Shown here: positions 23,750 through 33,895 of the stretch, in pieces
Layout of the letters: every line of letters begins with the position of its first letter
How positions within the stretch are numbered: position 1 is the stretch's first letter
Notes under the pieces: model-generated
The model's input: the letters and a program-made list of their open reading frames with translations, nothing else
Database searches by the model: none
What the model was told of the DNA's origin: nothing
Position numbers and translations under genes: made by a program
From: Pseudomonadota bacterium
GTDB lineage: Bacteria > Pseudomonadota > Alphaproteobacteria > Azospirillales > Azospirillaceae
Assembly (NCBI GenBank): GCA_023411035.1
Contig: JAEYPE010000110.1
Coordinates: 1-46,352, forward strand
DNA: 46,352 nt
Direction of reading: 5' to 3'

Positions 23750-24790
23750 TCAGAACTGGTAGGAGAGGCGGATGGAGCCGTAATTGGTCATCGATTTCTG
23801 CCCCTCGAACTCCGGCGTCAGGAAATTCTGGGCGTAGGAGACGCCGAACGCGCCGTAGCGCAGCGTCAGGCCAAGCTGGAAGGCGGCGACGAAGTTGTGC
23901 TTGTCCACCGACCTGCTGTCGCGGAAGCTGTTGCCGTCCAGGAAGATGTTGCGGGCGATGGCGCGCCCCTCCGCCCCGGCATAGACGTACCAGGAGAAGG
24001 GCGGGCGGGGTGTGCCCGCGGCCACGCTGTCCTGATAGGGGATGCTGGCGGTGGGGCGCAGGATCAGCGCGCCGACCGGCGGCGCCATGTTGCCGCCCAG
24101 CCGCAGCGTGAGCCCCGCCCCGCCGAAGGTCAGGACGTTGCCGACGCTGCCGGCGACGTGGGGACTGATGTCCGCCTCGAAGGGGCCGATGCGGGCGGGA
24201 CGCTCCGCGCGCCAGACATGCTCGTAGCTGAGGATGATGCCCGGCTCGTTCTTGAGCTGGTAATCCCAGCCTTCCGGCCAGCGGGCGCCGGGCACGACGC
24301 GGTGCACCGCCTTCTGGGTATGCTCCGCCAGCGAGGCCGGGCCGACCATGCCGACATCCAGGTCGATGCGGTCCACCTGCCGCGTCTCCTCCGAAATGAC
24401 CGACAGGCGCCCGTACAGCCAGCCGGCATAGGGGCGGTCCGTCGGGTCGGGGATCGGCTTGGTGATGTCGCTGGGGGTGTACATGTTCTGGCCGAAGGCG
24501 ATGCCGTAGCGCCGCACCCCTTCCGCCCCGATCCAGGGGACGAGGTTGGCCAGCCAGTCGATGTTGCCGTAGGTCGGGCGGTCGCCGGAGACGTAGTGGA
24601 ACTGGAAACCGTTCGTGTAATAACGATCTGTTCCGCCGCCGAACAGATCGTTGTCGATCCAAAAGCCGATGGACGGGCCGGACCGGGGAGCGCTGTCCGT
24701 TCCCGAAGCGCGGTCCTGAGCCAGCACCGGGCCTGCCGCCAGCCCGAGAGAGAGGGCGGCGATGACACTCCAACCTGCACGCACGGCCAT
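23750..24790 (-). CDS. LpxR-like lipid A deacylase family outer-membrane protein
   Basis: A 346-residue protein with a Sec signal peptide (residues ~1-24, cleavage likely after VLA) and a beta-barrel body ending in SYQF, a typical outer-membrane C-terminus. It belongs to the DUF2219/LpxR family: WIDNDLFGGGTDRYYTNGFQ holds the Asn-Asp and Thr positions used by LpxR, and TDRPYAGWLYG and WDYQLKNEPG are family segments. LpxR removes the 3'-acyloxyacyl group from lipid A. The start at 24788-24790 was chosen because it begins the signal peptide and has GGAAG upstream; a start at 24841 would put 17 extra residues before it. Not all residues of the LpxR active site could be confirmed, so the activity is only likely. 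Confidence 0.85.
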   Translation of the reverse strand: MAVRAGWSVIAALSLGLAAGPVLAQDRASGTDSAPRSGPSIGFWIDNDLFGGGTDRYYTNGFQFHYVSGDRPTYGNIDWLANLVPWIGAEGVRRYGIAFGQNMYTPSDITKPIPDPTDRPYAGWLYGRLSVISEETRQVDRIDLDVGMVGPASLAEHTQKAVHRVVPGARWPEGWDYQLKNEPGIILSYEHVWRAERPARIGPFEADISPHVAGSVGNVLTFGGAGLTLRLGGNMAPPVGALILRPTASIPYQDSVAAGTPRPPFSWYVYAGAEGRAIARNIFLDGNSFRDSRSVDKHNFVAAFQLGLTLRYGAFGVSYAQNFLTPEFEGQKSMTNYGSIRLSYQF

Positions 24791-24880
24791 GATCTTCCAA
24801 ATCCCTCCGTTGCCGAGCACCCTAACATAGTGCGTGGGCACCCTTCGGCGCCTGCACTTTGGGATGAAAGGGGGAACGGC

Positions 24881-26434
24881 TTACTGGAAGGCGGCCTCGG
24901 CGAAGCTGCGCAGCTTGCGGGAATGCAGGGTTTCCATCCCATGCTCGCGCAGCAATTCCATGGCCAGCACGCCGATCTTCAGATGCTGGTCCACACGCTC
25001 GCGGTAGAAGCGGTCGGCCATGCCCGGCAGCTTCAACTGCCCGTGCATCGGCTTGTCGGAGACGCAGAGCAGCGTGCCGTAGGGAACGCGGAAGCGGAAG
25101 CCGTTGGCGGCGATGGTGGCGCTTTCCATGTCCAGCGCGATGGCGCGGCTCTGGCTGAAGCGCATCAGCGGCTCGCGGTGGTCGCGCAGTTCCCAGTTGC
25201 GGTTGTCGATGGTCGCCACCGTGCCGGTGCGCATGATGCTTTTCAGCGCGTAGCCGGACAGGCCGGTCACCCGCTCCACCGCCGTTTCCAGGGCGCGCTG
25301 CACCTCGGCCAGCGCCGGGACGGGCACCCAGGTCGGCAGGTCGGCGTCCAGCACATGGTCGTCGCGGACATAGCCGTGGGCCAGAACATAGTCGCCCAGC
25401 CGCTGGGTGCTGCGCAGCCCCGCGCAGTGGCCCAGCATGATCCAGGCGTGGGGGCGCAGAACGGCGATGTGGTCGGTGATGGTCTTCGCGTTGGACGGGC
25501 CGACGCCGATGTTGACGAGCGTGATGCCGTTTCCGTCCGGGCGGGTCAGGTGGTAGGCCGGCATCTGCGGCAGGCGGAGCAGCCGGGCGCCGTTCGTTGG
25601 GGCTTCGCCAGCGGTGCCGCCCAGATTGGCGCCGAGATTGGCGCCGAGATTGGCGTTATGGGCGACGAGGCCGCCCGGCTCGACGAAGCGGTCGTACTGG
25701 CTGCGGTAGGCCGCCAGATCGGGGTCGGAGGCCGGCTCCATGATCTCGCGGGCCATGCGGATGAACTCGTCCACATAGAACTGGTAATTCGTGAACAGGA
25801 CGAAGTTCTGGAAATCCTCCGGCGCCGTCGCCGTGTAATGGCGCAGCCGGTGCAGCGAGAAATCGACCCGTGGCGCCGTGAACAGGGCCAGCGGCTTCAC
25901 CGTGTCCAGCGCCTCCTCATAGGTGCCGTTGACGATGGTGTCGTCCATGCGGGCGAGGTCGGGCAGGTCGAACAGGTCGGGCAGGCCGGCCAGCCGCTCC
26001 GGCGTCAGGTCGCCTTCCACATGCATGCCCTTGGGAAAGGCGAAATGGATGGGGATCGCCTCGTCGCTGACGCCGACTTCCAGCGGTACGTGGTGGTTGC
26101 GCAGCAGAAGCGAGAGCTGTTCGCGGTAATAGCGGTCGAACAGGTCGGGGCGGGTCAGCGTCGTGGCGTAGGTGCCCGGCCCCTCGACGAAGCCGTAGGC
26201 CAGCCGCGTGTCCACCGTGGCCGCCGAGGCGGTGGTCAGCCGGACATAGGGATAATGCGCCTGTTCCCGCCGTCCGCCGTCCTTGCCGCGGGTGAAGGCC
26301 GCGAAGCGGTCCCGCAGATAGGCGGTGTTGCGGTCGTAGAGATCCTTGACGAGGGCCAGGGCGGCGTCCGCGTCGGTGAACTGCTCGACAGGACCGGGGG
26401 GAACGGGGGAGGGGGAGTGTTGCGGAGCCGTCAT
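24881..26434 (-). CDS. amn: AMP nucleosidase
   Basis: A 517-residue AMP nucleosidase, which splits AMP into adenine and ribose 5-phosphate. The N-terminal AMP-nucleosidase domain (~20-200, with YPYVRLT and RPDLFDRYYREQLSLLL) is followed by the PNP/UDP-phosphorylase-type catalytic domain (~290-490; ITLVNIGVGPSNAKTITDHI, IMLGHCAGLR, DMESATIAANGFRFRVPYG). It is longer than E. coli Amn (about 484), partly from a four-residue ANLG repeat near ~260-272. ATG start. It lies between the LpxR-like gene and a palindromic repeat that separates it from ftsY. Confidence 0.95.
   Translation of the reverse strand: MTAPQHSPSPVPPGPVEQFTDADAALALVKDLYDRNTAYLRDRFAAFTRGKDGGRREQAHYPYVRLTTASAATVDTRLAYGFVEGPGTYATTLTRPDLFDRYYREQLSLLLRNHHVPLEVGVSDEAIPIHFAFPKGMHVEGDLTPERLAGLPDLFDLPDLARMDDTIVNGTYEEALDTVKPLALFTAPRVDFSLHRLRHYTATAPEDFQNFVLFTNYQFYVDEFIRMAREIMEPASDPDLAAYRSQYDRFVEPGGLVAHNANLGANLGANLGGTAGEAPTNGARLLRLPQMPAYHLTRPDGNGITLVNIGVGPSNAKTITDHIAVLRPHAWIMLGHCAGLRSTQRLGDYVLAHGYVRDDHVLDADLPTWVPVPALAEVQRALETAVERVTGLSGYALKSIMRTGTVATIDNRNWELRDHREPLMRFSQSRAIALDMESATIAANGFRFRVPYGTLLCVSDKPMHGQLKLPGMADRFYRERVDQHLKIGVLAMELLREHGMETLHSRKLRSFAEAAFQ
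25623..25655. repeat. 12-bp tandem repeat inside amn
   Basis: AGATTGGCGCCG at 25623-25634 and 25635-25646, with a partial third copy (AGATTGGCG) at 25647-25655. It is in frame and encodes repeated ANLG in AMP nucleosidase, probably a surface loop expansion. Confidence 0.88.
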
Positions 26435-26521
26435 GAGTCTTCAGATAGGGCTTGGGCAAAGCTGCCGGAAGCCCCTTTCTCGGCCCATTCCCCCCGGTGG
26501 GCAGGAGCATTGCATTTGACA

Positions 26522-26640
26522 TCCCCTCTCCCCTCTGGGGAGATGGTTAGGGTGAGGGGGGTGCGCTCTTGCCGGACTTGCCGCCATGCACAACCCCCTC
26601 ACCGGCCCTGCGGGCCACCCTCTCCCCTGAGGGGAGAGGG
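26522..26640. repeat. ~119-bp imperfect palindromic dispersed-type repeat
   Basis: The left arm (26524-26560, CCCTCTCCCCTCTGGGGAGA onward) resembles the reverse complement of the right arm (26594-26640, ending in CCCTGAGGGGAGAGGG); each arm also has its own internal palindrome. A ~33-base spacer separates them. It resembles the short palindromic elements scattered through many proteobacterial genomes. It fills most of the 246-base gap between amn and ftsY and could act as a terminator; a TATAAT follows at 26642-26647. Confidence 0.75.
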
Positions 26641-26680
26641 CTATAATGGCCAAACGTGATTGTCCCACGGTGGGGCGCCG

Positions 26681-27895
<1,215 letters not shown>

Positions 27896-27911
27896 GGCGT
27901 GTCCACTGTTC

Positions 27912-29171
27912 TCAAAGGGGGGTGCCGGTCAGCCTGCCCCCGGCCACGCCGGTGACCGTGGCGCGCAGGACGGAACCGGGGGTTTGGGGCGTGCCCAGGC
28001 GGATTTCGGCGAAATGCTGGGTGCGGCCCAGATCGTCCTTCTCGACCAGCACCGACACCTCGCGCCCCACCAGGGAGGCGAGGGTGCGGGCCTCCGCCTC
28101 GGCGCCCAGGGCGCGCAGCCGGGCCGCGCGCTCCTTGCGGACGCCGCCGTTCACCTGCGGCATGCGGGCGGCGGGGGTACCGGGGCGCGGGCTATAGGGG
28201 AAGACGTGCAGCCAGGTCAGGCCGCACTCCTCGACCAGCCGCAGCGTGTTCTCGAACATCTCGTCGGTTTCGGTGGGGAAGCCGGCGATGAAGTCGGCGC
28301 CGAACACCATGTCGGGGCGCAAGGACCGCACGCGGTTGCAGAAGGCGATGGCGTCGGCGCGGCTGTGCCGGCGCTTCATGCGCTTCAGGATCATGTCGTC
28401 GCCGGCCTGGAGCGACAGGTGGAGGTGCGGCATCAGCCGCGGCTCCGTCTCGATCAGGCGCCACAGGTCGTCGTCGATCTCGATGCAATCGAGCGAGGAC
28501 AGGCGCAGCCGCGGCAGGTCCGGCACCAGCGCCAGCAGGCGGCGCACCATCTGCCCCAGCGTCGGCGTGCCCGGCAGGTCGGGGCCGAAGCTGGTGATGT
28601 CCACGCCGGACAGCACGACCTCGTTGTAGCCGGCCTTCACCAGCGCCTGCACCTGCTCCACCACCGCCCCGATGGGGACGGAGCGCGACGGGCCTCGGCC
28701 GTAGGGGATGATGCAGAAGGTACAGCGGTGGTCGCAGCCCTGCTGGACCTGGACGAAGGCGCGCGCCCGGTCCTCGAACCCGCCGATCAGGTGGCCGGCG
28801 GTTTCCTTGACCGACATGATGTCGTTGACCAGCACCTTTTCCGCCGGGGGCAGGCCCCAGCTTTCGGGCTGGAGCTTCTCCTGGTTGCCCAGGACCTGAT
28901 CCACCTCCGGCATGGCGCCGTAGCGCTGGGGGTCGATCTGGGCGGCGCAGCCGGTCACCACGATGCGCGCGTTCGGGCGCTCCCGCCGCAGCTTGCGGAT
29001 GGTCTGGCGGGCCTGCCGTTCGGCCTCCGACGTCACCGCGCAGGTGTTGACGATGACGACGTCCTCCAGCCCCGCGTTGCGGGCGTGGGTGCGCATCACC
29101 TCGGATTCGTAGGTGTTGAGGCGGCAGCCGAAGGTGACGATCTCCGGCTCGTTGGACGCGGTGTCGCTCAT
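27912..29171 (-). CDS. mtaB: tRNA threonylcarbamoyladenosine methylthiotransferase MtaB
   Basis: A 419-residue radical-SAM methylthiotransferase. The N-terminal UPF0004 domain carries Cys16 (FGCRLN), Cys44 (NTCAVT) and Cys75 (VTGCAAQ); the radical-SAM domain carries the CxxxCxxC cluster at Cys146, Cys150 and Cys153 (GCDHRCTFCIIPYGRG). A TRAM-like C-terminal part follows. The FGCRLNTYES and NTCAVTSEAERQAR segments are typical of MtaB rather than MiaB or RimO; MtaB converts t6A37 to ms2t6A37 in tRNA. I start at ATG 29169-29171; a GTG one codon earlier is possible. It lies 7 bases after dapF and 16 before ftsY. Confidence 0.93.
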   Translation of the reverse strand: MSDTASNEPEIVTFGCRLNTYESEVMRTHARNAGLEDVVIVNTCAVTSEAERQARQTIRKLRRERPNARIVVTGCAAQIDPQRYGAMPEVDQVLGNQEKLQPESWGLPPAEKVLVNDIMSVKETAGHLIGGFEDRARAFVQVQQGCDHRCTFCIIPYGRGPSRSVPIGAVVEQVQALVKAGYNEVVLSGVDITSFGPDLPGTPTLGQMVRRLLALVPDLPRLRLSSLDCIEIDDDLWRLIETEPRLMPHLHLSLQAGDDMILKRMKRRHSRADAIAFCNRVRSLRPDMVFGADFIAGFPTETDEMFENTLRLVEECGLTWLHVFPYSPRPGTPAARMPQVNGGVRKERAARLRALGAEAEARTLASLVGREVSVLVEKDDLGRTQHFAEIRLGTPQTPGSVLRATVTGVAGGRLTGTPL

Positions 29172-29178
29172 CACTCGG

Positions 29179-30039
29179 TCATTGAAAGGGGCTGTCGTCG
29201 ATCGGGGACGCCGTCAGCTCCGGCGACAGCCGACCGGAGAAGCTGAGGGCGACCGGGCCGGTCATCAGGACGCGGCCATCCTCGAGCCATTCGATGGTCA
29301 GGGTGCCGCCGTCCAGGATCACATCGACCTTGCGGTCGGTCAGGCCGCGCCGGATCGCGGCGACCGCGGTGGCGCAGGCGCCGGTTCCGCAGGCCTGGGT
29401 GATGCCGGCTCCGCGCTCCCACACGCGCATGCGGATGCTGCCGGGGGACAGGACCTGCGCGAACTCCACGTTGGTGCGCTCGGGGAAGGCCGGGTGATGC
29501 TCGAACACCGGGCCGACCTCGGCCAGCGAAACGGCCTCGGCGTCGTCCACGAAGAAGACGGCGTGCGGGTTGCCCATGCTGACGGCGACCGGGCCGGCGA
29601 AGCCGCCGTGCGACACCGCGTCCAGCCGCAGCGTGTCCGCCGGACCGGCCAGCGGGATCTGTTCCCATTCCAGGCGGGCCGGACCCATGTCCACGGTGAT
29701 GCGCCCGTTGTCCGCGCGGGCGGCTTCAAGGATGCCGGCGTTGGTCTCGAAGGCGACGCGCTCCGCCCCCGTTTCCTCCATCAGCAGCCAGCCGACGCAA
29801 CGCGAGGCGTTGCCGCAGGCCGACACCTCTCCGCCATCGGCGTTGCGGATGCGCATGAAGCCCGCCGTGCCCGCCGTTTTCGCCGGCTCGATCACGATGA
29901 ACTGGTCGCAGCCCACCCCGGTCTTGCGGTCGGCGATGGCACGCACCTCGGCCTCGGCCGGCGTGTACGGCGTGTTGCGGGCGTCGATCACGACGAAGTC
30001 GTTGCCGAGCCCGTGCATCTTCAGGAATTCGCGCGTCAT
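29179..30039 (-). CDS. dapF: Diaminopimelate epimerase
   Basis: A 286-residue DapF, which interconverts LL- and meso-diaminopimelate for lysine and peptidoglycan synthesis. The two catalytic cysteines sit in the duplicated halves: Cys75 in SACGNASRC and Cys217 in ACGTGACATA. The N-terminus MHGLGNDFVVID and the DGGEVSACGN and MGNPHAV segments are typical. It is slightly longer than E. coli DapF (274). First gene of the dapF-mtaB-ftsY group. Confidence 0.97.
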   Translation of the reverse strand: MTREFLKMHGLGNDFVVIDARNTPYTPAEAEVRAIADRKTGVGCDQFIVIEPAKTAGTAGFMRIRNADGGEVSACGNASRCVGWLLMEETGAERVAFETNAGILEAARADNGRITVDMGPARLEWEQIPLAGPADTLRLDAVSHGGFAGPVAVSMGNPHAVFFVDDAEAVSLAEVGPVFEHHPAFPERTNVEFAQVLSPGSIRMRVWERGAGITQACGTGACATAVAAIRRGLTDRKVDVILDGGTLTIEWLEDGRVLMTGPVALSFSGRLSPELTASPIDDSPFQ

Positions 30040-30132
30040 GACCGCCGTTATATGGCGACCGGACCCGTGGAGTCCATGGCTGCACGGGGTGGGGGTGGCA
30101 AAGAGTTCACGGCTTCAAGCTGACGGCTCCCT

Positions 30133-30441
30133 TCAGTGGGCAGCGGCTCTGCCGGTGGCCGTCGTGTCTTCACCGGGCGGGGCGGTGCCCGACGCGGGAG
30201 GGATGCCTTCCAGCATGTCGAGCAGCCGGGCGAGCGCGTCCTCCGACTCGGGCCGCGGCGGCGTTCCGCCGGTGCGCTCCCACGCCTCGTAATCCCAGCC
30301 CGCGGCTCCCATCGCCATGTCCGGCAGCGTGAAATGCTCGTCCGCGGCGGGTGGTCTGTCCGTGCGGGACAGCCAGACCAGCAGGGCCAGCGATACGGTG
30401 ACGCCGGCCACCCAAGCCCACAGCACATCGCTGTTGTTCAT
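30133..30441 (-). CDS. Small single-pass membrane protein of unknown function
   Basis: A 102-residue protein with one N-terminal TM helix (~7-24, LWAWVAGVTVSLALLVWL) and a soluble tail rich in Pro, Glu and Ala, including DALARLLDMLEGIPPA. The ATG at 30439-30441 has GGGAGGT just upstream; the longer frame is ignored. It is co-directional with dapF, 93 bases before it, and may be its operon partner. I do not recognise the family. Confidence 0.65.
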   Translation of the reverse strand: MNNSDVLWAWVAGVTVSLALLVWLSRTDRPPAADEHFTLPDMAMGAAGWDYEAWERTGGTPPRPESEDALARLLDMLEGIPPASGTAPPGEDTTATGRAAAH

Positions 30442-30597
30442 GGCTACCTCCCGGCTCCTCGCCAAGGCAGGGCGGTGAAGGGGGCCTTTCCCGGAGGATG
30501 CGCCCCATTCCATGGACGTCGGGTGTTTGCGGCAGTGCACAATGCCGCTTGAGGTCATATCCGGAAGGGGAGGGGAGCTTCTGTTCGGGCGCCCTTT

Positions 30598-31032
30598 TCA
30601 GGCGCCCTTGAAGACCAGATGCTTGGAGGCGGCGAAGTTCAGGGCCATGCCGGCGAGGGAACCGGCGGCGACGGCCAGGACCGGGTGCGCTTCGGCCAGC
30701 GGCAGGGCGGCTTCCAGCCCCACCGAGACACCGTAATTCACCGCCCCGCCGAAGGCGTTGGCGGCCAGGAACTTGGCCCACTGGACGTGCAGCGGCGCGT
30801 CGGCGGCCCCACGGAAGGTGAAGGCGCGGTTCAGCGCGAAGGTCGTGGTGGCGGCGGCCAGATAGGACGGGATGCGGGCGGCGAAGAACTCCAGCCCGGC
30901 GCCGAACACCAGCGCGTAGACGGCCGCCGTGTCCACCACCATCCCGACCACGCCCACGAGTCCGAACTTGCCGAACTGCACGGCCAGCCGCCCCAGCGGG
31001 CTGCCGGACAGGGCGGCGAGGCGGTCGCCCAT
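30598..31032 (-). CDS. GtrA-family membrane protein
   Basis: A 144-residue protein with four TM helices and GtrA hallmarks: FGKFGLVGVVGMVVDTAAVY near the start, ALNRAFTFRG in the middle loop and LNFAASKHLVF at the end. GtrA proteins are thought to flip undecaprenyl-phosphate-linked sugars made by a partner GT2 enzyme. Here the partner gene ends 2 bases upstream. The short start (ATG 31030-31032) was used because the longer frame is a shadow of the glycosyltransferase gene. A GGGCGCC/GGCGCCC inverted repeat brackets the stop. Confidence 0.92.
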   Translation of the reverse strand: MGDRLAALSGSPLGRLAVQFGKFGLVGVVGMVVDTAAVYALVFGAGLEFFAARIPSYLAAATTTFALNRAFTFRGAADAPLHVQWAKFLAANAFGGAVNYGVSVGLEAALPLAEAHPVLAVAAGSLAGMALNFAASKHLVFKGA

Positions 31033-31034
31033 GG

Positions 31035-32084
31035 TCAGGCCCCGTTGGTCTTGCGGGCCGGGTGGATGCCCGGTGCGGGGATGGACAGGTAGCGCATCCG
31101 CTTCGCCTCGCGCCGCCCCAGCGTGACCGTGTCGAGGATCAGCCCGCAGGTCAGGCTGAGGAAGCCCAGCAGCATCAGGCCGGTGGACAGCACGGCGGTG
31201 GGCAGGCGCGGCACCAGGCCGGTCTGGATGTAGGTCGCCACCACAGGCCAGGCGAGGATCGCCGACGCCGCGGCCAACGCCGCGAAGATGGCGAAGAAGA
31301 AGGGCAGCGGACGCTCCTCCTTCACCAGATTGACGATGGTGCGCAGGATGCGGATGCCGTCGCGGATGGTGTTCAGCTTGCTGTGCGAGCCCGGCGGACG
31401 GTCCTTGTAGGGCGCCTTGATCTCGGCGATGGGCATGTTCAGCTCCAGCGCGTGGACGGTCAGCTCCGTCTCCGTCTCGAAGCCGCTGGCCAGCGCCGGA
31501 AAGGACTTGATGAAGCGCCGCGAGAAGACGCGGTAGCCGGACAGCATGTCCTGGATGCGGTTGCCGAAGATCAGCGCCACCATGCCGGTCAGCAGCTTGT
31601 TGCCGAAGCGGTGGCCGGGCCGGTAGGCCTTGACGATCTCGGTGACGCGGGCGCCGTTGACCATGTCGAGCTGGTCTTCCCACAGCCGCCTGACCATCAG
31701 CGGGGCGGAAGGCGCGTGGTAGGTGTCGTCGCCGTCCACCAGCACATACACGTCCGCCTCGATGTCGGAGAACATGCGGCGCATGACGTTGCCCTTGCCC
31801 TGCAATGGCTCGTGCCGGACCACGGCGCCGGCGGCCTTCGCCACCTCCACGGTGCGGTCGGACGAGTTGTTGTCGTAGACGTAGACGGTGGCGTCTGGCA
31901 GGGCCGCCCGGAAATCGCGCACGACGGCGGCGATGGCCGCCTCCTCGTTGTAGCAGGGGATCAGCACCGCCACGACGGGTGGGACGACTGGCGCTATGGC
32001 GGGCGCCGTGTCCGGCGCCATGGCTGGGGCTTCGGGCGCCACGGGGCGGTCGGCCTGTTGTCGGTCCATGGTGGAGGCGGTCAT
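31035..32084 (-). CDS. GT2-family polyprenyl-phosphate glycosyltransferase (GtrB/DPM-like)
   Basis: A 349-residue glycosyltransferase. After an Ala/Pro-rich ~33-residue N-terminus comes the GT-A fold: VVAVLIPCYNEEAAI, VYDNNSSDRT, the donor/metal motif LVDGDDTYHA and the acceptor-side DMLSGYRVFSRRF. Two C-terminal TM helices (~245-270, ~280-305) anchor it. With the adjacent GtrA it forms a gtrAB-like pair, probably charging a lipid carrier with a sugar for glycosylation of O-antigen, exopolysaccharide or protein. The polytopic protein encoded just upstream could be the final transferase. Confidence 0.9.
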   Translation of the reverse strand: MTASTMDRQQADRPVAPEAPAMAPDTAPAIAPVVPPVVAVLIPCYNEEAAIAAVVRDFRAALPDATVYVYDNNSSDRTVEVAKAAGAVVRHEPLQGKGNVMRRMFSDIEADVYVLVDGDDTYHAPSAPLMVRRLWEDQLDMVNGARVTEIVKAYRPGHRFGNKLLTGMVALIFGNRIQDMLSGYRVFSRRFIKSFPALASGFETETELTVHALELNMPIAEIKAPYKDRPPGSHSKLNTIRDGIRILRTIVNLVKEERPLPFFFAIFAALAAASAILAWPVVATYIQTGLVPRLPTAVLSTGLMLLGFLSLTCGLILDTVTLGRREAKRMRYLSIPAPGIHPARKTNGA

Positions 32085-32148
32085 GACGGTGCGCTTCGAA
32101 ACGGTGCCGGTGTGGGGTTAAACAGCACAATCGCCTGATTTAATCCAC

Positions 32149-33768
32149 TCACCATTTGCGGCTCGCCATTCGCTGCACAATGCAGAGGTTCAATGGCTCG
32201 CCAAGGTTGTTCGGGATGACGCGGCAGTCGTCCTGCTCCACCCTCAGACCGAGCAGGGCGGCGGCCTTTGCGGCTCCGGACGTGTCGGGGATGGTGCTGA
32301 GCATCAGGAAACGCCCGCGATGCGCCTCCACCTTGTCCTTCATCAGGGCGAGATAGCCGTTGCCCACAGAATCCGGCTGAAGGAAGTTGGACTGGATGCG
32401 CACGAAGTGGACGCGCGGTGGAAAAGCCGGAATGACGTGGGAAATCGCCCAATAGCCGCCCATCAGCACCATCGTGTCGTTCGGGTCCGCGATGGGCGGC
32501 ACGGCGGCCTCCACCCAGCGGTCGCTCCACGGCACGCGGCCCCAGTCGGCGGGCCGGGCGGTGGCCTGGACCAGCACCAGCAGCGCCGCCGCCAGGACGA
32601 GCGCCGCCCGGCGCGGCACCGGCAGCAGTCCCGCCGCCATGACGATGGCCAGCGGGGCCAGCATCTCCAGCGGTATCAGATAGCGGTAGATGCAGAACAT
32701 CGCCGCCCACAGCGCGTAGACCACCGCCATGGCGGTCAGCAGATAGCGGGTCGCCGCTCCTCCGGTCAGTCCGGCGGAGGGCCGGCGGAAGACCCGTCCC
32801 AGCAGCGCCAGAGCGGCGGCAACCGGCACCAGAAGGAACAGCGTCAGGATGCGCAGGTCGAAGAAGGGCACCTCCCCGACCTTTAGCGGGGCGAAGGTGA
32901 AGAAGACGGGGAAGAACAGCCGCTCCAGCCGCGAGTCCGGGAAAAAGCTGACGTTGACGTAGCCGGAAAGGGCCGCGAAGGGCGACTTGAAAAGGTGGTT
33001 CATGTGCGGGAAGACGGGGTTTCCGTACTCCACCCACAAATGCGCCATCCAGAAGCCGCCGAACAGCGCCAGCCCGCCCAGCACCCCGACGCCGAAAAAG
33101 AAGGACAGCCACAGCCGCCGCCAGGGCCGCGCCGGCAGCGCCAGGAAGGCGAGGCAGAGCCCGACGGCGTAGATCACCGTGGGGTTCTTCATCCCCATCG
33201 CCGCCCCGGCCATCAGGCCCGCCGCGGCCACCCGCGCGAAGGCCCCCGGCGCCGGCCCGTCCATCAGCCGCGGCAGCGATCCCGCCACCACCACCAGCGC
33301 GCCGAGCACGCCCAGGCTGACCATGTTGTCGTGGAAGGTGGTGCCGAGAAGCCCCAGCGTGCCGCCCCCGAAGCCGGCCATGACCGCCAGCAGGGCGGCC
33401 AGCGCCACCCGTCCCCAGGCGGTGCCGACGCGCAGCGTGGCGTGGGCCAGCAGGAAGACCAGCGCGAGATTCAGCCCGTGAAGGGTCCCCCAGACGAAGC
33501 CCGCCGCGCGGGCCGGCAGATGAGTGGCGAGCAGGTAGAAGGGCACGTCCAGCAGGGGATTGTAGAAGCTGGGCATCTGCGCCGGCAGCATGTCCATCCC
33601 CAACCGCCCGGTCAGCAGGGCGTAGGCGTTGTACCAATGGTAGTTCCGCAGATCCCAGTTGGCGTCCATGCCCAAGGCCAGCCCGAACAGGCCATAGAGC
33701 GGCGGCGCCAGCAGCAGGAAGGCGAACGCCGCGGTGCGCGGGCGGCGGGCGGTCGGGAGAAGCGTCAT
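32149..33768 (-). CDS. Polytopic membrane protein, GT-C-like
   Basis: A 539-residue protein with about ten or more hydrophobic helices from residue ~13 to ~405 and a soluble C-terminal ~130 residues. The first outer loop has MDANWDLRNYHWYNAYALL, an acidic Asp-rich motif in the place where GT-C glycosyltransferases carry their catalytic Asp. The adjacent GT2 and GtrA genes support a role as the transferase that uses the lipid-linked sugar, but I cannot name the family with certainty. The C-terminal soluble part contains Cys residues in QDDCRVIPNN and LNLCIVQR. It is divergent from leuD across 261 bases (33769-34029). Confidence 0.7.
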   Translation of the reverse strand: MTLLPTARRPRTAAFAFLLLAPPLYGLFGLALGMDANWDLRNYHWYNAYALLTGRLGMDMLPAQMPSFYNPLLDVPFYLLATHLPARAAGFVWGTLHGLNLALVFLLAHATLRVGTAWGRVALAALLAVMAGFGGGTLGLLGTTFHDNMVSLGVLGALVVVAGSLPRLMDGPAPGAFARVAAAGLMAGAAMGMKNPTVIYAVGLCLAFLALPARPWRRLWLSFFFGVGVLGGLALFGGFWMAHLWVEYGNPVFPHMNHLFKSPFAALSGYVNVSFFPDSRLERLFFPVFFTFAPLKVGEVPFFDLRILTLFLLVPVAAALALLGRVFRRPSAGLTGGAATRYLLTAMAVVYALWAAMFCIYRYLIPLEMLAPLAIVMAAGLLPVPRRAALVLAAALLVLVQATARPADWGRVPWSDRWVEAAVPPIADPNDTMVLMGGYWAISHVIPAFPPRVHFVRIQSNFLQPDSVGNGYLALMKDKVEAHRGRFLMLSTIPDTSGAAKAAALLGLRVEQDDCRVIPNNLGEPLNLCIVQRMASRKW

Positions 33769-33895
33769 GAAAGTGGAGGAACCCAGGGGAATGTCGTCTC
33801 ATTGGTAGGCGAGGGGACGGCCCGCATCAAGAACCGGATGCCGGGACGGTGGAGGCGGAGACAAACCGAAAGCAATTTCCTTCCGTCCGACTGTG

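Noticed and set aside
26522..26640. An insertion sequence remnant
   Set aside because: It has no transposase fragment and no target-site duplication that I can see; a short palindromic repeat explains it.
23174..26659. A 1161-codon plus-strand open frame
   Set aside because: It is antisense to yciB, the LpxR-like gene and amn, with no domain and low-complexity composition.
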